This document shows, piece after piece, positions 1 through 10,379 of a DNA stretch of 64,000 nucleotides. The notes below the pieces were generated by a model. That model was not told the origin of the DNA, searched no databases, and was given only the letters and a program-made list of their open reading frames with translations. Position 1 is the stretch's first letter. Each line of letters opens with the position of its first letter. The position numbers and the translations under genes are program-made. The DNA is from Azolla caroliniana (lineage: Eukaryota > Polypodiophyta). The DNA lies in assembly GCA_043228905.1 (NCBI GenBank), contig JBHGNT010000006.1:22754001-22818000 (forward strand), given 5' to 3'.

Positions 1-579
1 CAGGTTTTGCAGGTTCCGGAAACACTTGAAGACTTCACTCTTCCGCTCAATGAGGTAGATCCATGTGTGCCAGCTGTAGTCGTCGATGAAGGAGACAAAA
101 TACTGACTCCTGCCAAGACTAACGTTCTGTGCCAGTCCCCATACATCCGAATGAATAAGGTCGAGCTTGTTACGGCTACAGTTTCATTTGGTGGGGAATG
201 GAAGCCGGTGTTGCTTCCCAAGTTGGTAAGATTCACATATTTGGGCCTTCTGGCCACTGAACTTTGGCAAACCGAAAATAACTTGTTTCGTTTGCAGGTC
301 TTGAAGCCTCTGGTAATTGACGTGGCCAATCCGCTTGTGCTAGAGATCGATATCCGATTTAATCTTCTGTCCTTTGGCGAACAAAGCGGTGCCGATGTCA
401 TTGGTGTCGAGGATAAACATCCTCTCGTCTCTGCGCCCTTGCCCAATGATTTGGCCCTCTTCCTTGATGAAGCACCCGAGGTGTGTAAACCGCACCTGCA
501 TCCCCTGGTCAACGATCTGACCGACTGACACCAGGTTCTTCGTGATAGTCGGAACGTGTAATATGTTCATCAGCTTCCC
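1..579 (-). pseudogene. Copia L pol fragment: GAG-pre-integrase and start of integrase
   Basis: Minus-strand reading gives LMNILHVPTITKNLVSVGQI, then FTHLGCFI, WHKR-like and FVSFIDDY-type integrase text ending with LIERKSEVFKCFRNLQN at the window edge. This is the zinc-binding GAG-pre-integrase segment followed by the first part of the catalytic core of copia integrase. An in-frame TAG near 338-340 replaces the Trp of the LWHKR motif (CTC TAG CAC AAG), a G-to-A/C-to-T type change. The protein is the continuation of the protease region at 4637-4860 once gypsy E is removed. Non-functional as it stands. Confidence 0.85.
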
Positions 580-742
580 TGTCACGGATCATAAACTCAA
601 GAGACAAGCAAGAAGATAACCAAATGGACAAGAAAGAAGATAGTATTAAAGGAAAGACTCCATAACTGGTGTTGTTCAACATGAATTCCTTCAAGGTGAA
701 CTCCTCTATTTATACTACATGGCATGCATACTTGTTGCACGC
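580..742 (-). repeat. Truncated 3' LTR of gypsy E
   Basis: Matches the outer 163 bases of the full LTR at 4281-4443 with three substitutions. Homology stops abruptly after CTTGTTGCACGC, where the sequence passes straight into the chromodomain coding end. Compared with the 351-bp 5' LTR, the first 188 bases in element orientation (U3 with its tRNA-like start) are gone. This looks like an internal deletion joining pol to the middle of the LTR. Confidence 0.88.
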
Positions 743-3700
743 TTGGACGACCTTTGGGGCATTTTGTAAATTTGCCGATGGTTCCCATGTGGCCTCAGAC
801 ATGGGGTAACCCCTCCATAGGACGAGGTATTGCAAGTGTCGACGGTGCCAACGCGAGTCAAGGATTTGGTCGACCTCGTATTCCTCCCCTGTCGTCAATT
901 GCACAGGTGGTGGTGGTGGGGTTTGACGTCCTGGGAGTTGTGAAACATAATGGGGTTCGAGGAGGGAGACATGAAAAACATCGTGAATCCGGAAGTGGGA
1001 TGGAAGGGCGAGCCGGAAGGCGACGGGATTGATGCACTCGATGATACGGAATGGTTCCAACTTCTTGTAATCAAGTTTCGCACATGGATGAGTAGTAGAG
1101 ATGTGTCGACATAACAACCAGACCATGTCTCCAACGACAAAGTGTGGAGTAGAAGATCAATGGAGATCAGCCTGCTTCTTGTATCGTTCACTAGCAAGAC
1201 TAAGCTCCAAGGATAAATCATGATGTAGTTCTTCCAAAATGCGGGCGCGATCCTCCGCCGAAGGGTTCACGGAAGTGGTAGGAAGGGGAATGTTGAAGCG
1301 AGGATGTAAACCGTAGTTGGCAAAGAAGGGAGTGACGCCAGTCGATGCATGGAGAGAATTATTGTAGGCGAATTCCGCGAGCGAAAGTAAGTTGACCCAA
1401 TCATCTTGTTGGTAACTAACCGAGCACCGAAGATACTGCTCAAGGATTTGGTTGACACGCTCCGTTTGCCCGTCAGTTTGGGGGTGATAAGTGGAGGACA
1501 ACTTGACAGAGATGCCTAAAGTTTGTAGCAAGCGCTGCCAGAAGTGAGAGACAAACTGGGGTCCACGATCCGAGATGACATCATCGGGGAGTCCATGCAA
1601 GCGTACCACATTGTTGAGTAGGAGATGCACCATTCCTTCTCCGGAAATGGTTTTGGAGTATGGAGTGAAGTGAGCCATCTTCGTAAACCGATCGACAACG
1701 ACCAACACCGAGTCATAGCTATTGACTAAGGGTAGATCAGTTATCAGGTCCATAGAGATAGAGGCCCAAGGACGACGAGGACATGGAAGCGGCTGTAGTA
1801 AGCCGTATGGCCAATGATGAATGGCTTTGGAGCGAGCACAAACCTCACAACTCTTTATGTATTCTTTGACCATCTTCCATGGTTGTGGCCACCAATACCC
1901 CCGAGAGATTAGCTCGAGAGTTTTCGCGACACCGAAATGACCTGCAAGTGGGTCATCGTGACATTCCCGCAACACTCGGGTGCGACATGGGCCCTCTGGG
2001 ACATATAAGAGATGATCTCGGAACAACAAACCCTCTTGTATGGTGAAGGTGTCAAGATCCTTCCTTTTGGTCGCCTTGGAGGGGTTTTGCAGACTATCTC
2101 GAATCTCGTTGGTGAACACATCGGTCTTGGATGGATCAATGATTTGTTGGAGTAAAGAATTGTCCTGCAACATACAAGTGGCAAAAAGATGCAATTGGTC
2201 GGGTTTCAACAAACGTCTAGATTGTTGAGCATAAGCAGCATCCCCAGGGCAGAGTGCAAGGTCAGCTCGGCGAGAAAGGGCATCAGCCTTCCCATGTTGG
2301 CCACTAGGTCGAAATAGGATCTCAAAATCGTAGTCAGCGAGAAATGTTGACCAACAGGCCTGCCTTCGATTCAAAGTACGAGTGGTGGAAAAATAAACTA
2401 AATTTTTATGATCAGTCACTACCTGGACACGATGTTGTGCGCCGGCCAAGTAGGGTCGCCATTCTTCAAAGGCAGCAATGATAGCAGCAAGCTCCTTGTC
2501 ATAAATGGGATAATTGATTTCGGATGTCGTAAATTTTCGGGAATAGTAAGCCACTGGGTGCATTAGGTTGTTGTCGTCTGCCTGGGATAAGATGGCGCCA
2601 ATGGCAAAGTCAGAGGCATCGGTTTCGACTTGGAAGGGTTTTGTGGGGCCGGCATGTAGCGGCACCGGGGCAGTGATGAATGCGTGTTTGAGTGAGTTGA
2701 ATGCATTTTGTGCCTCCGAGGTCCATAAAAATGGAGTGCCTTTATGGGTGAGAGCGATAAGAGGTTGTGCTAAGGTGGAAAACCCCTTGATGAAGCGACG
2801 GTAAAAATTCGCGAAGCCGAGGAAGGATTGCACATCTTTAAGTTGCCTTGGAGTCGCCCACGCCTGAATGACAGAGACCTTCTTCATATCCATGGTGATG
2901 CCAGTGGGCGAGATGATGTAGCCCAGAAATTCGATCGAGGTACGGTCGAACTCGCATTTCTCGCCTTTGGCATAAAGGCCATGCTCGCGAAGTTTGGCAA
3001 GAACTAATCGGACTTGGCGAGTGTGCTCCTCCATGTTTGGCGAGAAAATGAGAATATCATCGAGGTAAATGACAACAAAAAGATCAAGATATTCCCGGAA
3101 AATATCTTTCATCATATGTTGAAAAACTGCGGGAGCGTTAGTAAGACCAAAAGGCATTACCTTGTATTTGAAATGCCCATACCGTGTTTGAAATGCGGTT
3201 TTCCATTCATCCCCTGGCTTGATGTGTACTAGATTGTACGCTCCACGCAGATCAACTTTGGAGAAGACACACACAACTCGGAGCCGATCAAGGAGTTCGG
3301 GGATCAGAGGTAGCGGATAGCGGTTGCACACAGTGAGTTTGTTGAGACCTTGGTAGTCGACGCATAAGCGTAGAGAGCCGTCCTTCTTCTTCACAAATAA
3401 AATGGGGACAGGAGCATCTTCCGAAGTAGGCGAGTGTGAGGATGCTTGGGGTTGTATGACCGGGGCGTGGCATGGAAGTGAATGAGGTGGAACCCAAGTC
3501 CGGCGCTCTTCTTGGCGAAATTCGAAAAAACGATTGTCACAATGGACTGCTTGTGAAATCGCTTGGGATAACGAGGTGGGCTCCGGAAAGTTTAAGAGAA
3601 GATTCTTGACATTGCTTCGAAGACCGCGCCAAAAGTGATCAGCTAAAGCTTGATCATCCCAATTGACATCGCATGCTAGTTGTCGAAATTCGGAAGCATA

Positions 3701-4228
3701 GACCGAAGCTGCACGTGAACCTTGTTCGAGTGCTTAAATCTTGTTAAGAGCTGTACGTCGTCGGTCCGTCTCGCCAAATGTGGCCTCTAACTCCGCGAGG
3801 AAGGTGGGAAAGTCCTCCAATAAAGGTGATGAGGTTTCTACCAATGGTGCAAACCAAGCTTGGGCCGGACCAGAGAGAAGGGTGCCCACAAGGCCGACTT
3901 GTCGAAGACCATCTCCATAACGTTGAGGTTGTAGCCGAATGATAAGTCGAACTTGGTTGATGAACCCTCGGAAACGCGACCTCGTTCCATCAAATTTTTC
4001 TGGGAGGCTAACCTTAGGCTCAAGAAACTGTGACGAAGCTAGGCTAGATGTTGGTAGAAGATCAGGCTCTAGGCTAGGTTGTTGTGGGAGACTAGGGTTC
4101 AGAGGTTGTGAGGATAGGGAGGTACCGACTTGAAGTTCTTGTAAAGAATTTCGAAGAGCTTCATTTTCAAGCTGTAGTTGTCGTAAGGCTACCATTATTT
4201 GGCCTAACTCACTAGTTGAGTTGGACAT
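743..4228 (-). pseudogene. gypsy E gag-pol (gag, RT, RNase H, IN, chromodomain), protease deleted
   Basis: A single frame runs from ATG 4228 to about 743 and is broken only by TAA at 3734-3736 and TGA at 1157-1159. Gag has a coiled start (LENEALRNSLQELQ) and the capsid block FDGTRSRFRGFINQVRLII. Gag then joins near 3420 to APVPILFVKKKDG, inside the RT. CCHC knuckle, protease and N-terminal RT are therefore missing, a deletion of roughly 1 kb by comparison with C. RT has YLDDILIFS, RNase H has DASDFAIGAIL, and IN has the HHCC finger and SDRGPQF. The C-terminal chromodomain has YLVLWRGYP and ATWEP. Chromodomains of this family direct integration to chromatin marks. This copy cannot make its own protease. 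Confidence 0.9.
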
Positions 4229-4280
4229 AGCTATGGCTTATGAGAGGGAGAGCTATGAGGATGGGAAGGTGAACAAACTG

Positions 4281-4631
4281 TCATGGATCATAAACTCAAG
4301 AGACAAGCAAGAAGATAACCAAATGGACAAGAAAGAAGATAGTATTAAAGGAAAGACTCCATAACTGGTGTTGTTCACCTTGAATTCCTTCAAGGTGAAC
4401 TCCTCTATTTATACTACATGGCATGCATACTTGTTGCACGCATGTGAATCTACAATAGAGCATGTAGGTATGCATGCATGTGCCAAGTGTAAATACTACA
4501 AGGGAGCAACTATGCACATGATGCTAGCAAAATAATAAGGACCAATTACATACATAACTAGTACTAGATATCTTGGTTAACTCATAATACTAGATTATAA
4601 CATGGTCGTGTCAAGAGTTCGAATCTTGACA
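4281..4631 (-). repeat. 5' LTR of gypsy E (351 bp) with tRNA-like/hairpin terminus
   Basis: Bounded by TGTCA and TGACA in element orientation, ending at 4281 next to GTTTGTTCACC, which does not match the usual initiator-Met primer site. The outer end (4609-4631) is a perfect hairpin: stem TGTCAAGA, loop GTTCGAA, stem TCTTGACA. On the plus strand the same end has a B-box-like AGTTCGAATC and, about 50 bases upstream, an A-box-like TATCTTGGTTAACTC. A promoter is likely in the LTR; a TATTTATA stretch lies near 4405. Confidence 0.85.
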
Positions 4632-4636
4632 TTCCC

Positions 4637-5756
4637 CCCCTGTCCGACGTGGCTCAAAGGGACTTCTCCGATATGCATGATTGGGTGAGGAGTGTCGTCT
4701 CCGATTCCGATGACTCCTTGTTGTTCCGGTTTCTCCAAGAAGGAGAACCACTCTTTGTGGCTCGTCATGTGATTCGACGCACCGGAATCAACGTACCACA
4801 CTTCCTCCGATTTGGAAGTGGTCTTCTTCATCGAGTTAGCCTCATGTTTCATCACCAAGGCTGGCCCTTTATCGGCTTTTCCGGTTTCGATCCTCCCGAT
4901 CCTTCTACGTAGTGCGAGTATTGCCGGTTCTCTTTGCCGGATCCGGATCTGTCAGCGCACTTCTTCCAGCACTCGTTTTCTCTATGGCCCTTTTTACCAC
5001 AGTACCAGCATTCCATGTCGTCCTTTGCTTGTCGGCCACCGGCGCCACCTTGACTCCCCCTGCTTGTGGAGGGTCCAGAACTGTTGTCGGCATGCTCTTT
5101 GTGCCTTCGGTCCTGCTCTTGCTGGCTGCTACCATTGCGAGCCGATCCGCCTCTGTGTACAGCATCCGGTTGTCAGTGGGTGCACCTTTTGACGCACCGG
5201 CGTGGTTCTCCTCTACAAGGAGCATCGACTGTAAGTCGAAAAACAATGGCGTATTCTCCCATGTACACACAGCAGTTCGGAATGCTCCGAACTTCGACGC
5301 CAGTCCCCTGAGATAGATCTGCACCATCTTGCCTTCCTCGACGTTCACATCGATAGAGGCTAAGGAGTCGCATATATCTTTGATCTTCGAGGTGTAATCA
5401 GCCACCGACAAGTCGCGTTGCCGTAAGTTGCTCAGCTCCTATCGGAGTTGAAGCTTCCTAGCTGTGGTGCTTGCGGCGAAAATCTTCTTCAGATTTCCCC
5501 AACCATCCTTTGGCGTTTTCGCATCCCAAATATAGCTCAGAAGTTGTTCGCCCACACAAGACGCGAAGCAGTACAGTACTCTGTTGGCCAACTATTCCCA
5601 CACCGGGAAATCTCTGTGTGTCGATTCGGGTGCTGTGTCATTTGCTCCGTCAACATAGCTCTAGTAATCGTGCCCGAGCAGGTACTGGTGCATCTTGTAG
5701 GACCAAGACGCATAGTTGTTTCTATCGAGCTTCTCCGTCGAAAGCGAGCTAGCCAT
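4637..5756 (-). pseudogene. Copia L gag and protease region
   Basis: ATG at 5756 opens MASSLSTEKLDRNNYASW, the copia gag (UBN2-type) start. The frame runs through gag with a TAG near 5440 (LQLR-stop-ELSN, from CAG). The following part (5411-4905) contains SVADYTSKIKDICDSLA and FFDLQSMLLVEEN. A zinc knuckle lies near 5000, then the protease with an intact catalytic motif WYVDSGASNHMTSH at about 4790. The protein text ends at GQGG, where gypsy E entered. It is closely similar to element X, so L and X are one copia family, but L keeps the catalytic Asp that X has lost. Confidence 0.87.
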
Positions 5757-5840
5757 GCCTCTATCCATCGGTTTTTAACTATTCTTCTTGGTTGGTTTTC
5801 CTTTCAAGCTATGTCGGCTGTAGAGGTTCTCAACCCTCGC

Positions 5841-5852
5841 GCTCTGATACCA
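5841..5852 (-). other. Primer binding site of copia L
   Basis: Read on the minus strand this is TGGTATCAGAGC, the copia site complementary to the 3' end of plant initiator tRNA-Met. It lies directly next to the LTR end (TTTTACA). Confidence 0.93.
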
Positions 5853-6122
5853 TGTAAAAGAATACGTTGTGCGGAAGCAAATAAAAAACCGAAAACACAA
5901 AAACGCAGGTTTAATGGAGAGCTTGAATATACACAATATGCGGGAGAGACAGAGAGAGTGAGAGAGCATAACAGAAGACTCTATTCAAAATAACTCTAAA
6001 ACTTTGTAATACTTTGTACATCATATGTGTTTAGTGAACACTTTTATACAAGTCCATACGGACTAACAGAAGTACGGTGTACTTCAATGCTCACACGAGC
6101 GTCTGACACTGACTACAAGACA
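5853..6122 (-). repeat. 5' LTR of copia L (270 bp)
   Basis: In element orientation it starts TGTCTTGTAG and ends CTTTTACA, immediately before the PBS. The block GTGTCAGACGCTCGTGTGAGC is shared with the LTR of X, confirming kinship. A TATA-like TTGTATAAAAG lies at about 6046-6056. It is shorter than the X LTR because the X-type GAGCCGGTGAGC tandem segment is absent. The target flank on the right is TTAGG; the other copy lies outside the window. Confidence 0.85.
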
Positions 6123-6828
6123 TTAGGTCTAGAGGGGGAGGATGTCGTGATGTTTTTGTGCCACGATGAGAAAATAACCTCTACCAAATTATATGAACAG
6201 ATTCAAATCTTTGTAAATGGTTGTTTACCTAAGTAATAGCTAATAACTTGATAAGAACACTCACCATAGGATGATAATAGCTAGGTGAATCTACGATAAA
6301 ACATAATATCGAGCAAAATATTTTACAGCTAAATACCTATTATCAACACACTTGTTATTATCACTATTAGCTATTAGAGCTATTAAAGCTATTAGAGCAA
6401 TTAAAGCTATTAGAGTTATTAGAGCAATTAAAGCTATTATAGCTATTAGAGTTATTAAAGCTATTACCCACTTATTAAGCTAAATACTTATTCAAAGTAC
6501 ATTTTTATCAAGTATTTTCGCTATTAAAGCGATTACCCAATAATGTAGGTGCCTCATATGCATGGGTGACACTTGGCACTCCTACATCCACCTTCCTAAT
6601 ACATGGGTAACACTTGTCATTCCTGCACCCACGTTTTCATGCATGGGTGACACTTGGCACTCATGCACCCACCTTCGTTATGTATAAAAAGGGGAAGAGT
6701 AAACTTATCAAGGGGGAAAGAACAGTAGATGTCAAATACTATTGTAATCAGATAGGCAAGAAACACTATTGTAATCATCTTGATATATCAATACAAACTC
6801 TATTTTCGTTTCTTCTCTTTCTTTGACA
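6123..6828 (+). mobile_element. Element G remnant: polypurine tract and 3' LTR (686 bp), plus strand
   Basis: AGAGGGGGAGGA (6131-6142) is a textbook PPT. It is followed by an LTR starting TGTCGTGATG (6143) and ending CTTTGACA (6828), a TGTC/GACA inverted pair. A TATA box (GTATAAAAAGG) lies at about 6680. The LTR is inserted into copia F (flank AGAAG at 6829). Everything upstream of the PPT is hidden behind copia L, so the family cannot be told. Confidence 0.75.
6360..6535. repeat. GCTATTARA short tandem repeat inside the G LTR
   Basis: About fifteen imperfect 9-10-base units (GCTATTAGA, GCTATTAAA, GAGCAATTAA and variants) in the U3 part of the LTR. A second tandem block follows at 6545-6670, with units of about 43 bases around GCATGGGTGACACTTGGCACT (three copies) just upstream of the TATA box. 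LTR enhancers often have this arrangement, but no function is shown. Confidence 0.8.
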
Positions 6829-6839
6829 AGAAGCCCGAT

Positions 6840-8678
6840 GCTTACTTCCCAGATTCGTGATTTTCTTTTCCATTTGCTCTCATACGACGATATCGACATC
6901 ACAACGCTATATCCAAGGAATATGCATGGGCAGGACTTCAGATCCAATTTCACTCTCTTGTCCTTTGCAAATGCACGTAGGTGAGACAGTTGAACACCTT
7001 CAGATGCCAGTAAGACACGTCTTTACTGGTCCATACTCTTTGTGGTGTGTCTCCGTCCAAGGGCACTAAGGGTGATCTTTTATCACATATGTCGTTGTCA
7101 TCAACGCCTCAAGCCAAAATGTCTTGGATAACTTGGCATGCGCTAGCATACTCCAGACTCTCTCCATTACGGTCTGGTTCATCCTTTCGGTCAATCCATT
7201 CAACTTTGGCGTCTTTGGCATGGTAAATTCAAGCCGGATTCCCTTCAACCCGCAATACTCCTTGAACTGGCCCTGGTATTCTCCGCCATTTTCTGCTCCA
7301 ACCGTCTTCAGCTTCCAGTCGGTTTCCCTTTCCACTCTCGTGTGGAATTCCTTGAAGGCAGATAATACCTGGTCCATCGTCTTCAGCGTTGAGACCCACA
7401 GCTTCTGGTTGTGGTCGTCTATGAACTTCATGAAGTAATGTGATCTGGCATGGGACTTCGTGTCCACTTGGCATACATCGGTGTGCACAAGTTTCAGTGG
7501 TGCGTTCCGTCTCATTGGTGATCGGGTTTGTAAAGAGGTTCGGTTTTGCTTGCCGGCCAGGCAATCGGTGCACTTCTCAAGATTCATGTCCTTCACCTCT
7601 GGAATGAGGTTGTTCTCGGCAAGTCTCTGCATTCCCTTCTGGCTCATGTGGCACAATCTCTTGTGCCACAACTCACTAGCATTTTGGGATGTCAGGTTCA
7701 CTTCTTCTCAGCATATCTGGGCATGCATCAAGTACAGTGTGTTGATCTTCTGGGCTCGGGCCACGATCAAGCTTCCTTTGCAAAACTTCATGACTCCGTT
7801 CCAGATGCTACCCATATAGCCTTCACCGGCTGATATCAGGTTCAACCGAACCTCCGGAACATGTCGTACGTCTTTCAGCAACACCCAGTTGACGTCACCA
7901 AACACACATCTCCTATGCCAACAATTTGGCATGCACCTTCATTTCCCATCCAAACACAACCATGCTCTCTGGCTCTGTACCATGAGAAGCACTTCCGGTC
8001 GTTGGTCAAATGGAACGACGCTCCGGAGTCGACCACCCATGTTGTCTCGTCGTTGATAAGATGTAACTCATTTTCCTCAGTAATGAGCAGCAGTTCTTCT
8101 TCCCATGTCGCGACTGTCGTCGTTCCTTTTCGATTCGAACTCCTCCGATCCAAGCCCTTCTTCGAGTTGACACTGTTGATTCCTTTCTCCTTCCATAAAC
8201 GTCGGCAATTCTTTTGGAAGTTCCCCGGCTTTCCACTATAAAAGTAAGTGGGCCTCCCCCTTGACTTCGAACTCATCCCCGATTTGTCCCAGTTCTAGGG
8301 ACTCCGATTCCGGCCTCTTCCTTGGTTATTGTCATCTTCCAAAACCAAGGCCTTTGGATCGGTTCCGGACTCCTGATCCTTCTGGCGAGCTTCTTAATCC
8401 AGCAAGCTTGATTTTACCCTCGCTAAGGATAGTTGTTTTCCTTCCAACCAAGCATTGCCCAAGGTGACAACTATCGTCTCCGAACTATCTAGGAGGGAAC
8501 CGAGTAGCACCAACGCGGTTACCTCATCGGTTAGAGGTACTTCCAGCGAGGTTGTTTGATTTATGAGCCCCTGGAATGCATTCATGTGCTCCGCCATGCT
8601 GGATCCGTCTTGGTATCAGAGTCTCACTAACTTCCGGAATACTGAAACCCTATTTACGGCATTGTTGCTCTCCAACAT
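6840..8678 (-). pseudogene. Copia F gag end, protease and integrase
   Basis: Several frames with stops and shifts. From 8660: NNAVNRVSVFRKLVRL, a TGA, YQDGSSMAEHMNAFQGL (UBN2 gag end). At 8250 a decayed zinc knuckle (YFYSGKPGNFQKNC, first Cys replaced by Tyr). At 8040 the protease motif WVVDSGASFHLT. From 7701 LWHKRLCHMSQKGMQRL (HHCC finger with CTDCLAGKQ) and the integrase core HTDVCQVD, FMKFIDDH, ENGGEY and NGLTERMNQT. The final part ends with CIFLGYS. Non-functional. Confidence 0.85.
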
Positions 8679-9508
8679 CAATGGTTGTTTACATACCCAT
8701 ATTTAACGTTTAAATACGTATAGTACCTCATCATTTGTATAGTACGTACTATACCTCAATGTTGTTCAATCAAATATCATGTACATTTGTCCAATACGGT
8801 ATTTAACTTATTTATAAAAAAATAGGTATAATACGTATTTCTAAAGAAAATGTAAGTAAAACCCCAACAAAAAGCAAAAGAAAAAAAAGATTTTAGTGAA
8901 AAAGAAGCCAAAGGAAGGAAGAAAGAAGAATTTAAGAGACGACGATGAAGAAGATGAAGAAGAAGAAGAAGAAGAAGAAGAAGAAGAGAGAAAAGAGGAC
9001 ATAAACTTGTTCTGGCTTTGAGTGTGATCATCGCAGAAGTTAGAAGAAGAAAACGAAGAAAAGAGAAACCTATTATGAGTGTGATAATCGTAGACGATTC
9101 CTCAATCAATGAAGACATAATTGTAAATAATTACAATTTGAAGTAGAACAACGTGATACACACTTATACTGATTTATAGAATAAGGGAATGTCGACATCC
9201 ATATTACTACAAGTATTTTAGGATGTGAAATGTTCAAATGTCTTAAGTGCATTTTAGGATGTAGAACAATACTGTCATCACAAAATTGGGTAAACATAGA
9301 TGTGTTTTACAATATTATAGATATTTTTTAGAAACGTAAATACTTTTCAAATTCTAGAATTATTTAACATACTATACGTAAAATACTTATTTTATAAGTA
9401 TTTAACATATTAAGATAACGTATTTTTAAATTGGGAGTTACTATACCCGTATTAATATGTTATATACGTATGGTATCTGTACCATACCTAACGCACCTAA
9501 TAACCTTG
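8679..9508. mobile_element. hAT-like non-autonomous DNA transposon (830 bp) in copia F gag
   Basis: AT-rich insert that breaks the gag frame between GTMLxG and NNAVNRV. Its ends are weakly inverted (CAATGGTTGTTTA left; CAAGGTTATTAGG on the reverse of the right end). The flanks carry a near-identical 7-bp duplication, CCAACAT (8672-8678) and CCAGCAT (9509-9515). CA-start termini and a 7-8-bp TSD suggest the hAT superfamily, but the TIR match is imperfect. No transposase ORF. A GAA-rich microsatellite lies at 8941-8990. Confidence 0.5.
8941..8990. repeat. GAA microsatellite
   Basis: Near-perfect GAAGAA run with GATGAAGAA interruptions inside the hAT-like insert. Confidence 0.9.
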
Positions 9509-9515
9509 CCAGCAT

Positions 9516-9808
9516 GGTACCGATTTTCTCCCATATCACATGAGCCTTAATTTCTTCATTAAAGTTGTTGTACAGGCTCATGTCGATGAAGCATCTTATG
9601 TATGTCGTTGTCTTTATGTGCATACCTCCCAAATTGTGGCATCAATCTTGTCTGGTTTCTTGTCCTCGAACTGTACCAGCAGCCAAATATCTTTCACCAC
9701 GAGTATGTCCCTCATCTTCGACTTCCATACTAGGTAGTTGGAGCCGGTAAGCTTGAGTATGTGTGGGTTAATTCTTAAAAGAATGAGCATATGAATTGTA
9801 ATATTCAA
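9516..9808 (-). pseudogene. Copia F gag N-terminal part
   Basis: Minus-strand text INPHILKLTGSNYLVWKSKM and VVKDIWLLVQFEDKKPDKIDA, then IWEV, is the N-terminal copia gag block (LTGSNYxxWKxKM). It shifts frame near 9613 and ends at WEKIGTML, where the hAT-like insert begins. It joins in sense to the gag text at 8678. Confidence 0.8.
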
Positions 9809-9815
9809 TTCTATG

Positions 9816-10379
9816 GTCTGGGATAACTATTAATTGTGTTATCACTTGACAACTTTAAATAAAGTAGTCAAGTGTGAACCCACTAGGGCCTAGGGTTTTT
9901 GCCTATATAAGAAGGCTAGCTACCTTCTTTTTAGGGAGGCTTGACTATCTTGAGACTATGAAAGACTGGGTATGGATCTTATTAGCTAAGTAGGTGTTGT
10001 CCTCGCAAGGCCCAAGGTACGACTTGCATCAAACCTCGATGGTATGGGGCATCGAGGAGGTCTAAGTCTGTCTCACACCATTTCTAGGGGGGTGGTCGGG
10101 CGGTTTGGCACCCCTCTTTCCTTTATTTGGTTTATAATACCTTATTTTTTTGTTTATAAGAAGGCCAGCTACCCAATGGTATGTTTGTGATACTCTAACC
10201 TACAATAACCATAGAGACCATCCAATCCACCAAATTTTGTTCAGATCATATTGCCCAATCCCCATCATATATTCTGAATGTGCCTCCATTTTTGTTATCA
10301 CCTAAATCATCACATTGACATAAAGCCTATATATGCATGAGGGAGTGGCTCCTATGGTTTAGAACATTGAAACGCATCG
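9816..10379. other. Non-coding segment, LTR-like
   Basis: No ORF of note. It has a promoter-like GCCTATATAAGAAGGC (about 9901-9916). A second copy of the local phrase TATAAGAAGGCCAGCTACC recurs about 250 bases later (10156-10174). These features suggest a decayed LTR or promoter, but ends and TSD were not found. Confidence 0.3.

Larger units (their letters stand above)
580..4631 (-). mobile_element. Ty3/gypsy chromovirus E, TSD TTCCC, inserted in copia L
   Basis: The element runs from 4631 down to 580 and ends in TGTCA/TGACA inverted termini. TTCCC is present at 575-579 and 4632-4636; joining the flanks restores the copia reading frame, so the TSD is real. Order: 5' LTR (4631-4281), gag, RT, RNase H, integrase, chromodomain, truncated 3' LTR (742-580). 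The gag CCHC and protease part is missing. The 3' LTR lacks its first 188 bases together with the pol 3' end and PPT. The 163 shared LTR bases differ at about 3 positions, so the insertion is fairly young. Confidence 0.92.
1..6122 (-). mobile_element. Copia element L (5' LTR, gag, PR, part of IN), interrupted by gypsy E, cut by window edge
   Basis: A Ty1/copia retrotransposon read on the minus strand. From its 5' end it has an LTR (6122-5853), a PBS complementary to initiator tRNA-Met, gag, a CCHC/protease stretch (5756-4637), then GAG-pre-integrase and the integrase start (579-1). RT and RNase H lie beyond the left edge. Chromovirus E (580-4631) sits inside it. The split is proved by comparison with sister element X: the protein text stops at GQGG near 4636 and resumes with KLMNILHVPT near 579, with TTCCC duplicated at both sides. 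L itself sits in element G, immediately upstream of G's polypurine tract (flank TTAGG at 6123). Confidence 0.9.
6829..9815 (-). mobile_element. Copia element F, fragment (gag, PR, GAG-pre-IN, IN), interrupted by a hAT-like element
   Basis: A second copia family, distinct from L and X. The coding order on the minus strand is gag start (9808), gag end (8597), CCHC and protease (8276-7875), GAG-pre-integrase and integrase (7701-7066) and the conserved KLDLKSCPCIFLGYS motif at 6953-6900. It is cut at 6829 by the insertion of element G, and no 5' LTR or PBS is found to the right of the gag start, so the 5' end is lost. Confidence 0.82.

Noticed and set aside
7-528. 173-aa plus-strand ORF at the window start
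   Set aside because: Antisense shadow of the copia L integrase on the minus strand, which has clear motifs.
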